From Siphonodentalium dalli (lineage: Eukaryota > Mollusca > Scaphopoda > Gadilida > Siphonodentaliidae): DNA of 64,000 nt. A program made the translations under genes and the position numbers. The stretch is taken from assembly GCA_032622095.1 (NCBI GenBank), contig CP136066.1:204870978-204934977 (forward strand). The letters run 5' to 3'. The notes beneath the pieces were generated by a model, which saw nothing but the letters and a program-made list of their open reading frames with translations, had not been told where the DNA came from and ran no database searches. Shown here in pieces: positions 36,816 to 47,500 of this stretch (positions are counted from its first letter, which is position 1; each line of letters begins with the position of its first letter).

Positions 36816-37658
36816 CTTAATTAGGCCCCTGCAAATTGGATTTTTTCTATCAAATCGAATACCGAATCGAATCGGGTAAATGGTATTTGATTTCGAATCA
36901 AATTTGAATCGAATCAGACATTGTGTTGACATGTGAGGAGTTCATAAACAAAAGTAAATACTAATGAGAGAATTCATCGTACACACCGGCATTAATCACT
37001 TGTGTAGGTTGTGGGATTGTCAACCGGAACTGATTCATTTTATCCACGGAAACAGCCGAATATGGACGATGTAATACGGAAATAAGTTGGGTTTACTCAA
37101 AATCGGGAATGACACATCGGAACGAGTCATTTGCACCGCTGGTGGTGGTTGTTATAGCTATATAATATCTATGTTATAATTGATATCACAACTTTTGTGT
37201 CCGACTAAAAGGTTCAAGGAACAGTCAAGCTGTGAGCATAATATTATAATCAAATGGCGATATCAATTCAAATCTTGATAGTGGGAAGCATATTTAATAG
37301 CTCAGAGACTAGTATGCCGATCTGTGGGGCAGAAAATAAATTGATTCAACAATACCATCGTTATCTAAAGGTGCTCAGACTCATCACCTCTTGTTTTTAG
37401 CATTATAGACCCCATGGGATGGCACAATAGTGTTATTCCGTCAACGGGCGAGCCGACGAATCGTGTGTGTGCGACAGGAAACTGGTAAAAACGCTGACTT
37501 TAAACGACATCATTTGACTCAACCGTCGGCGAGAATGCCACGAGATATTTGATTCGAAAACAACGTCAACAAGAATCGAAATAAAATTGAATCGAATCGC
37601 AGAAACGATTCGAAATTTCTAATCGAATTCGAAATATTCGCAGGGCCCTACTCTTAAT
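36814..37658. mobile_element. hAT-like non-autonomous element (TAGG-CCCTGC ends)
   Basis: The element at 36822-37650 has a perfect duplication ctcttaat (36814-36821, 37651-37658). Ends taggcccctgcaaattgg / aatattcgcagggccctat type. 'aatcgaat' blocks sit near both ends, as in 51362-52446. No protein is visible. Confidence 0.9.
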
Positions 37659-38754
37659 ATGCTTCCTCCACAAGGACCATCAGGTCTATTTTACTGATAT
37701 TTATGATATGTATGAAGGGTTCTTTGGTGTCTGGGATTCAAATTTATTCAGATGGGTTACCAGGTTAAATAGGGTGGGACCAGGGACATAACTATGTGTC
37801 TCTATAGTAATTCTTAAAATGTCTTCTCAAGATAGGTTGGACTATTTAGCTTACATATAGTATGGAGGAATCGGGAGGATCCTTTAGTGACTGAGATTCA
37901 GATTTGTTAAAATGAGGTCAAGAAATGGCGGGCTATGGGGAGTTAACACTTTTGTGTCTAATAAAATCATTGAAATACCAAATTCATTAAAACATCTACC
38001 TTGGAACCACCTGACTGATTAATCTGACATACATGTCTTGTGTTTTGGGTCCATGGATAATTGGCTTTAAACATGTCTAAATGGTTTTTAGAAAAAGGCG
38101 CTTGTGAGATTGGGAATTTGTAACAATTGAGAAAGTTTGAGGTGTCGGTTGTGAAATTCCAACCTAAGAGTTGGGAGTCTGGAACCCGGTCGGGAGGGGA
38201 CTTGTTGAGCTGGAGGAGGGTTGTGATCAATAGTGTATAGTTGGTAATTTCAAGGTGGATTTTCACCAATCTACATACTTGAAGTCTCTCTAGCCACATA
38301 TCCTGTTTAAATCTACTTCTTTTAAAGTGATTATGAAAAGTTCTGACTGTTGTGGTCTCCAGAGTCCCAGTCTTATCAGTCTTTGCAGTCTGGTGAGCGA
38401 CCCCACAGTCATTGACTGTCTTGTTTATTTTTGTACTAGTAGCTGCTCAGACGAGTCGTGAAGGATTCATATTATTATTTATTTATTAGTGTGGCGGAAC
38501 GCTCTTTAAGTTCTATCAATGGACGATATTTATGGGAGTCCCTTTTCACATTTATTATTTATTTGTGCTTAAGCGCAAATCATTTGAGAAAAAGAGACAA
38601 AAATCATTTGTTCTTAAGCATGCAGTGGACGGTTTTTCCAATGAGCCAAAGACTGGAACACTTACATTAGGTCTAAAATAGTAAAAAAAAGATAGTGTCA
38701 GATGTTTCTGGTAATATGCCCCCCCCCTAGTCCAGACGAATACAACTTACAAAT

Positions 38755-39302
38755 GAAGGGGGCTGCATGCGATCTCTACCCCATATAAAGTCGGGCCCCT
38801 TTTAACCTCTAGATCATGCCATGAATCTCTACTCTGTCTGACATCTGTAGAGATCATATTCCACCAGTAAAAAACCTGGGAACTTTTTGATTTTTTGACA
38901 GGGAACCTAATAAAGTCGATAAAATTATGCAGGGAATATATTTCTTAGTTATAACTTGTTTCTTGATAATGTATTTCATTGCATGTGAAGGTCCCAACTC
39001 GAAATTGCATGCTTTTTTGAGATTTTTGTGAGCCAATATCGCAGTAAACATCAATTTAATTACCTAGGAGATATTCCATAATTGTGAGCGACACAAAGCA
39101 AAATCGCGCACAAAGTCACTTAAATCGTGAAAGTACATTATTAAGGAACAGGTAATAACTAAGAAATATATTCCCTGTGTTATTCTTTCGACTTCAAAAA
39201 GTTCCCAGGTTTTGTACCGGTCAAATATGATCTCTACGGGCGTTAGACAGAGTAGAGATTCAAGGCATGATCTACCTCGACTCCAGTGAAGTCGACCCCA
39301 AG
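38755..39302. mobile_element. Foldback element, ~150-bp arms
   Basis: tagatcatgccatgaatctc, tagagatcatatt, aaaacctgggaactttttga and ggaatatatttcttagttat (38812-38955) are inverted at 39155-39280. The 128-residue minus frame (39064-39450) overlaps one arm and shows no known domain. 37931-38754 holds nothing recognisable. Confidence 0.75.
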
Positions 39303-39879
39303 AATGACAGAAACATTGTTTAAAATCATTCTTTAATTTTTTATGAAGATCAATACGATAAAAATATGACAAAAGACAAAAATAACATAATATTAATAAT
39401 CCTTTAACAATTAATTTATAACTTAACGGCATCGTCGCTGTCACTTTCACTGTCGGCTATTTCTAATAAACTTACTTGAGAAAAGCAAATATATACAGAA
39501 AGTTCAGGGCAGCTACACCAAACTTAAAATGAAATTTGAGGGCAGAATCATCAAAATTTAATTTAAAATGACTTTGGGCCTACCTGTGTTGTATACCTGT
39601 TTTTGATGTGTCCGGCGACTTCATTTGTCACATTTCACATGTATGGAGGATTTGACTCCTGTCTTTCTTGAAACAAGAGTTTTTCAGTACATGCAGTTAT
39701 AAAGGGCATTTCTAAAGCCGAATTGAGGAATATATGAAATCAGATAGCTGGGCTAAGCTTATATAGTTCTATTAATCCAAAGTGAGAATATTGAGTTTGC
39801 TTCATTTGCTAAGCAGCAATCAACAGTACTTAGGTGATTCTCCCTTAAACGAACAAATTAATTGTTCAAAATCTGGAAA

Positions 39880-40377
39880 AATTAAATTGCTCATGTGCAA
39901 TGACAATATTTGTACGAAAAAATTATTTCTTGGAATGGCCGCACCCGAAAATGAAATTTGAAAAACAACAGAAAATTTGCATTGAGTTTGGGGCAAATGT
40001 TGTGGTGCGGAGATTGTTGCAGTGTGGACAAATTAACGTTTCGGAGATAAAAAAATTCACTCAATATTTATACAAAGTGTTTATTACAATATATAAAATG
40101 ATCTTTGTGTCTTGTCTTCTATATATTTTGGACCTTCTGTATGTCTGTCTGTGTGTATGTGTCTTATAGACTCGAAAACTGCTCGACCGATTTGACTCAA
40201 ATTCGGTATGTAGGCATACTTTGATCCCGGGAACAATATGGGCAGGTCCAATTTCACGTGCTACCATGTCACTGACCTTGACCATATACGCTCATATAGG
40301 CATGCTTATCTGCCCAGACGGAGGCAATCACAAAGAAATCCATAAATAGCCCAGACAATGTTGGGCACATCAGCTAG
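39880..40377 (+). mobile_element. Helitron-like 3' end
   Basis: The hairpin gccca-gacaatgt-tgggc (40350-40367) is followed 6-7 bases later by CTAG (40374-40377) and then T, the Helitron 3' signature (hairpin, CTRR, T). The body (tcgaaaactgctcgaccgat, ttgactcaaattcggtatg) is repeat-like. The 5' TC end was not located, so the start is approximate. 40378-41130 holds nothing recognisable. Confidence 0.55.
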
Positions 40378-41130
40378 TTTTTAATATTTATGTAATATAA
40401 TAAAACACAAAACATATTATTTTCATTAAATAAAATAATACACATCATGATTTATATAAAACACAACATTAGATTACTATGAACAAACTGAGATTTTGCA
40501 TGTGGGAGTCCTCGGAAGGAAAGCCTAGTCCCAAGTTTTAATCGCAGATAATAAGTCCAACATACAACCTTTTGTTGATCTTATTATTTGAACATTTCCC
40601 ATCAATGAATATGAATCCTTCTGCAACGTCAACAAGAGCATGGAGAAATTTTTGTTTAGTAGCTGCACATGGGTCGTATCAGATTGATTTATAAATTCAC
40701 AAGGTGTCTCAAATAATTATTTTTTCAGGTAAGAGCTTGTAACATGGACACTCAGCATCACACTTATTAAGATTTATGTCTTGGACTTCAAATTGCAACA
40801 ACCAATGAACCTCTACCATGGAATATCTGAAAAACAGATCATCATACCTTCCCTTTGTAAGTTTTTACTGTATTTCTTTCTTATTTCCATCGATATAACA
40901 TGGAAAAAGTTACAAGTTGGCAGTTTATGTATTTCTCTGATGCCCTTAATAATTATTTGATATCAATAATCTCCTTCTTTAAAAACACGGGGGGAGTGGG
41001 GTATCCTTAGTCCCATTGGGACAGTCACACCTCTAGTTTGGATTAACTATCAGATATTCGCACCCAATTAAAATACTATTTTGATGAGAACATTTTATCG
41101 TATGAATAGGAGATCAATTCCAAAAGATAC

Positions 41131-43680
41131 TGAATGTACTGAATTAATTCCCACGACCTATTGATCTTTGTTCAATAATTATAAGAAATTCAAGTCAAAG
41201 ATAAATGCACATGAGAAGCTCTTTGGCTCTTAAATGTCACCTCTATGTTACTAGTAATGCAAAAAATAATAGTACATATGTGAATGTACTGAATTAATTC
41301 CCACGACCTATTGCTCTTTGTTCAATAATTATAAGAAATTCAAGTCAAAGATAAATGCACATGAGAAGCTCTTTGGCTCTTAAATGTCACCTCTATGTTA
41401 CTAGTAATGCAAAAGATAATAGTACATATGTGAATGTACTGAATTAATTCCCACGACCTATTGCTCTTTGTTCAATAATTATAAGAAATTCAAGTCAAAG
41501 ATAAATGCACATGAGAAGCTCTTTGGCTCTTAAATGTCACCTCTATGTTACTAGTAATGCAAAAGATAATAGTACATATGTGAATGTACTGAATTAATTC
41601 TCACGACCTATTGATCTTTGTTCAATAATTATAAGAAATTCAGGTCAAAGATAAATGTAGTGTTGAAACGATTAATCGACTAATCGAAATCGACGCGATT
41701 AATAAATTAGTCGATTCCGAAATCGGCTAGTCGACTAGTCGGAACACACCCACCACCATTATGCCATCGAGAAAGCAGTGCCGTTGCTGCCGTTACCGAA
41801 TTACTGGACAATTTAAACAATCAGGCTATCGATATACACAATCACAATTAGCTTGTTAAAGCCTTCTTTGTTGTCCCTTTGATGCGATAACTGCTTTCAG
41901 TACTTGGTGGTCATGCACGAGCGCGAAACCCAATGACCTCAACTCAATGTATTTGTCGGCGCCGCGGCGACTTATTCTTTGAAGTTGAGACGGCCGGCTT
42001 TGATAATCAACTTCAAAGAATCAGCGCCTATCGCAACCGTGTCTATTTCGGCGTGACGGAATTGATCTGAGTGATAACTGGTCAACGTGTTTGCAGGTGT
42101 GCAGGACTCAACTTCAATCAAGTTAGTTGCGATGTGACATTATTAAGTTTTAAGTTTAATAACAAGTCCAATATATTATAGTTTATTGAAGCACTATGTC
42201 AGTATACCTTTAAAGTTTATTTGTAAAAGTGTGTGATATTTTTTACAACCACCACATTCATCAACTGACGCATGGGTGAGCGTATACGATCGCACGTTCT
42301 AGATATATTGTTATATAGATATAAATATAAAGCCAACCCGCGGTCGGCCATGCTATGCATCGAATAGCATCGCGTATTTCGAACTAAACTGACGAGTCAC
42401 TTCGGAAATCCCACGTCGTTTATGGGCTGTGTTTGTGAACAATTACAATATATTTTAGCACCTCAAACTTAAATCCTTCGCGGAATTGGGCGGTGACAAA
42501 GCTGTTCCCAGAAACGTAATCTGGATGACGCAAATTCCTGGAATCGGGCTAAATATAGAACTTACGACATCGCATTGAAATGTACTATTAACATCGCCGG
42601 TCTGCGCAGTTTATTTCTGAAACTGACACGATCGATTGTGTATTCGGGGACTCGCGAGTAAAATTGTATATATTGTATATATATTTGCAATGTACCATGC
42701 ATGCACGAGAGACAATTATGTACGCGATCAAATCAAACAGTGAAAACACGTGCATTTTGGCGGGAAAATAACTGTCCGTGATTAAGCTATGTCATATCGT
42801 GACCTTGCAATGAATACAAGGAACAACATTATGTACGCAATGCATGGCCCATTTTTAATATATATATATTTTTTTAATATATGCGGACTCTATATATAAA
42901 GGGAACTTTAACACATTCCGTGTCCGATATATGTACATGACATCTGCGAGCATAAAGGGCTTGTACGCACTATACAGCTGTTATAACATTTATTTTGTAA
43001 CTTTTGTTTGATTCTGTCGGAGATGAAGTTCGTTTCTCAAAATATCTTGCATTTCTTCATGTACACCCGTTTGTGAAGTCAATCGGTGACAAGCACACTG
43101 GGCAAGTTTGAAAACAACGAATCAACGATGTTCGAGTGTATGTAAGAACCGGTACGGCCCGGTAGACCATACCGTATCAATTTTAAAGGAACATTTTTAC
43201 ACAAAACATATAGAATAATGCACTGGTTTCTGATTGTTGCACGCGCTTCCACTCCGTAATCCGTAGCATTTCCGCGATCGATCAGGTGTTTGTCACCACC
43301 GTTTAGATACATACCGGTACATCAACTGGATGGTAATTTGATTGTCATAAAACATCATATACCTGGGACAAATTAATAACCTATTAACCTTCAGTGATAT
43401 TAAGCCAAATAATCACGGCAAATAGTGTTAAATCACGTCTTGCTTTGCGTTCGAAAATGCAAAGTTGGTTACGGGTACTCAAAACAAATTATATACGTAT
43501 ATGAGCACAAAACGGTAAGTTTCGGAAGGGGTCCGACTATAGTCGACTAGTAGTCGATTCCCTCTGGCGACTAGTCGATTCCTCAAAACCACTAATCGTT
43601 TCAACACTAGATAAATGCACATGAGAAGCTCTTTGGCTCTTACGTCACCTCTACGTTAATGAAAAAACAGACTACTGATG
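41131..43680. repeat. 150-bp tandem repeat, about four copies, split by a hAT element
   Basis: The unit begins tgaatgtactgaattaattc at 41131, 41281, 41431 and 41581 (period exactly 150). The fourth unit is interrupted at gataaatg and resumes cacatgagaagctctttggc at 43618. Confidence 0.92.
41650..43617. mobile_element. hAT-like element (TAGTGTTGAAACGATTAATCG ends), 1.95 kb
   Basis: The element at 41658-43609 has a perfect 8-bp duplication gataaatg (41650-41657, 43610-43617). Subterminal gactagtcg / tagtcgatt blocks are inverted at both ends. The inside is not repetitive in this window, but I recognise no transposase frame. Confidence 0.9.
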
Positions 43681-44331
43681 CAAAATCGCTGACGAGAATA
43701 GAGTTAAGTTGGTATACTTTGAATCAAATCCAAACTGTGATGAAAATGATTTGATTTGGAAGACTGAATCTTTCAATCGTTAATTAAAATTTAATTCGAT
43801 GAATCACAGGCTCTAGTTTCAACTCCTCAATGCTTTGGAATGTCCATTGTCGCATGTTATTAATACAAACATTATTACCACTTTAAAAACAAAAAGACTT
43901 TTTAAAAAAGGACACTAATTTTAACAATATCTGTGTATATTTATAGTTTAATTTCATAGGAGGTTAAATGCATCAAACATTTTGTTTTTGTCTCCACCTT
44001 TTAGATACATTGATTTCGATTAATGCTGGCTTAGAAGAAGTGCAGACCATGCTTGTACCAGCATGCACATAAAAAATAATACCTGTTTGGAGGGAGTTGA
44101 TCACTCACATATTCTCAAAAACACTCAAAGCTTCATATTAATGTAGAATTTGAAGTTTAGAGACATATTATAACATGCTCCGCATAGCGATGTGACACTG
44201 AGTTATAAATGTTAGAACTTTCTTCAAATTGCCGCTGGTTGAGCCTAACATTTGATTAACAGTAATTAGAATTCAAGAGCTAGAGTGCATATAATTGTTT
44301 CCAAAGTTGTTAGTCATGATTTTTCTTTCAG

Positions 44332-44583
44332 ACTAATAACAACTCACACCAAAATGCTGACATATCAGACAAAAGTCGCCGACGGAAATCTCCATCGAAC
44401 CTCATCTATGTTGTTGTTGTCATACTCTGCTTGGGGGTGGTTCTCACAACTCTCAATATTTATCAAATGCATCAACTCAAAGAAGAACACCAGTACCACA
44501 GAGAGGGTCCACCATCTGTTATCGAGGGGCATGTTGGTAGATATGTTGCCAAGCAACCTATACTTTGGATGTCGGCTAAACAT
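44332..44583 (+). CDS. TTLL-like exon 1 of those recognised: basic patch plus membrane anchor
   Basis: The exon follows the polypyrimidine acceptor ttttctttcag and ends at CAT|gtgagt; both borders are phase 0. It encodes a polar N-terminal stretch, the basic cluster SRRRK (residues 15-19), then LIYVVVVILCLGVVLTTLNIY (24-44), a clear hydrophobic helix, and a Glu/His-rich linker before GHVGRYVAKQPILWMSAKH, the start of the family domain. The in-frame stop just upstream (44317-44319) and the lack of an early Met show that this is an internal exon, with the initiator in an unidentified upstream exon. The best Met-initiated frame over this spot (44285-44587) is out of phase and is not the protein. 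Confidence 0.82.
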
Positions 44584-47500
44584 GTGAGTGTTTGTTTACA
44601 TAAAATTGTTCAATGATATCTGATGCCTGTTAGGTAATTGTATTTTAACCCTTTTTATACTAAATGGATTCTTCCAACCAGTTATAATAGTGTAAATTGG
44701 AATGGTCTATTATTAATTTGGAGGGGTGTCCACAGACGACAGACAGAAAAACAAATAATACAAGAGCAGAAGGATCACAGTCGTTTATTTTCTGAACATT
44801 ACCAGCGGGATAACTACTCATCAATGAGTGTTTAGTATAGAAAGGGTTAAATTAAAAAATATAAAACAAAGACATTTTCAGCATCAACATGTCATTCCAA
44901 ACACTATGTACTTTAGGCCAAACAAAATGGTTTTGGTTCTCATGCCCCACTGCATTGAATAAAAAGGGCCGCATTAGGCTTTTTCAATGCAATGCCTGAT
45001 GTTATGACAAAAAAACTTACAAAAAAATAAATTTGAAAAATAAATAAAAAAATTGGGTTTTGTTTTTGATTTTTATAAACATGTCCATAGTAGATATGTG
45101 TTGAATATTAGTGTGCATTGAGCTCTAACATGTAATATGTTAAAAGTGACTTGCAGGCTTGCAACATGAAGTAGATGACTACAGTTAAGAAAATGATTAG
45201 CTGATCCTCATGCTCTTCTTACAATTATCTGTTTTTAGACAACAATAACAATAGTGAATGTCAGGGGCATTATATAATGTTAGGTAATCCCAGTCATAGA
45301 CTGGTAATACAATGTCATTTTTATAGAAAGATTAAATGAGTTTATAAGTAATGTTTAGAGCACAAGAATAGTTCTTTACCAGAATAAATCGAGTCGGAGA
45401 CAAGATTTATTCTGGTAAAGAACTATGTGCACAATTGACCGCACATAATGCGATTATCTCGAAATATGCAATTGATCGTGCATTGAACACGACGTACAAT
45501 CCGTGATCGTCGTTGAATGTGAATAAATATGTCCGAAACGACACAGATTAACAGGTGACCCGTTTTCACAAACCAAGTCACTCGCAGATGTGTTTGGAAA
45601 TTCAAATGTGGAAGTCGCATGAATGTGTCTTACTATTATTATATACATTGTATAAGTGGATCATGAATTCTGAAGAAGTCTGTCTGCCAGAATGGTGACA
45701 TGGAATTTGGACCTGTAACCAACAACCAACTACTTTTTGCCAAAGGTAATGCTGCACATCATTATTATGTGACAAACGTGTCGCCTTTTCAAGAAACTGT
45801 TTCGAAATTACTACCATAATAGTCCATTGGTTCCTCCAGATTCTCCAGATACAAGTTCTGTTGTTAGTTATATCGGATATGTGGAGCGCTATATAGTGAA
45901 GTGGTGATTCTGTTGGATTATTGGATATATCACTATTTAGTGGTTCTAAATATAAATGTTAATTCGTTTAGTTTCATCGTTGGATTAGTGGTCCTGAGAA
46001 TATTTTCGGAACTGGATTTTTGTGGAATAATTATAATAAATGTAATTATTCTACTAGTTAATAAATAATTCAACCAATGCATGTGTTACTATTGCCACCC
46101 CCTCCGTTCGTCCTGTTGATGTATATATATATATATTGTATTTTTGGTAAATCACACCCAATTCCCAAGGCTGGCAAACTAATATTTCAGTGATATCCCA
46201 TTGTTCGACACGCGCCACTCTTAACAAACAAATCGCGCGGTCGTTTCAATGTAACTTCAGTTATTATACAAGAGGACATGCACACCCACCCGCACTCCCC
46301 TTATACACCGTCCCTATATATGTGCCTGCTTAGTATATTAGAGGTGCATGACTAGTAACGGCGTATAATGGCAGTGTGTTTGGGGGAAGCAGAGCGCTGT
46401 TCGTGCCCATGTGGCCTCTGGTAATTGAAGCTACTTCGAAGCGCCCGTGCAATTTGTCTTCTCTGAGTTGCGTGTGCCTAACAATGGGGTAATCATTGAA
46501 CTATTCCTTCGCCAGCCTTGGGAATCGGTGTGCTTTACCAAAAATCAGGGAATGCTTGCAACAATGGGATTGTGCTCTAAATATGCATAACAGTTCCCTC
46601 TACATTTCTGGTTATTACTACACAAAGGACGGTATCATTGTCCATGCTTACTATGTGCAGAAAAAAATAAAAATAAAACCCTCCCTCCCTCATTGATTTG
46701 AAGAAAAAAAAAAAATTGCCCGAGAACCAAACATCAAGATTTCTTTATACATATCATAGACATCTTATCTTACATAGAAGCTGTGTTATCTGTTAACGTT
46801 TCACTACTCCATCAAAATGTACAACTTTAACCCTTTCATGACGGAAGCTGCGCTGGTGCAGCATTAAAGATCCTGTGTAAGTGCATTATATTATATATGC
46901 GAGTCTCCCATAGGGAGCCTCCCATATATAAGAGAATGCACTGACTTAGAGGTTAAGGTAAATAGTGTTTGGGCAACGTATTCTCTTATATATGTGAGGC
47001 TCCCTATGGGAGACTCGCATATATAATATAATGCACTGGCACAGGATCTTTAATGCTGCACCAATGTCATGAAAGGGTTAAAGTTGTAAGCCTCGCATAT
47101 ATAAGAGAATGATGCACTGACTTAGAGGTTAAGGTAAATATTGTTTGGGCAACGTATTCTCTTATATATGTGAGGCTCTCAATGAGAGACTCGCATATAT
47201 AAGAGAATGCATTGGCACATGGTTTTCGTAAAATTTCAGGAAGCTCCAGTAATGGATGGGTTAAATACATATGGTCCTCAAATTATGTCTCATAATTTTG
47301 TTGAAGGGATATAAAAACACAACTGTGTGGAATATTTCAGACTAAAGTCGTTAATATAGCGCTGAAAAATGTGCTTTCTTCCTTACAATTATACCCCCAT
47401 GACCAAAGGAAATGGTCGGTATACTGGATTGCATGGGTATATATCGGAGGGCAAGCCTGGAAATTGGGTGCCTGTCATTTGCAGAATGAGGTTCCTAGAG

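Larger units (their letters stand above)
35560..37930. repeat. Interspersed intron repeat split by the two adjacent hAT elements
   Basis: 35560-35918 (gattcagatttgttcaatca, ccatagtaattcatgatatg, cacctggtcaaatagggg) and 37659-37930 (atgcttcctccacaaggacc, ctatagtaattcttaaaatg, gattcagatttgttaaaatg) are two halves of one tract. Removing both elements and one duplication copy of each restores gacagtttccctcttaatatgc. Confidence 0.75.

Noticed and set aside
39064-39450. 128-residue minus frame as a gene
   Set aside because: It overlaps the arm of a foldback element and shows no known motif or splice context.
44285-44587. 100-residue plus frame beginning MHIIVSKVV as the N-terminus of the TTLL gene
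   Set aside because: It is out of phase with the TTLL reading frame, crosses the acceptor at 44331 and lacks the membrane helix encoded by the correct frame.
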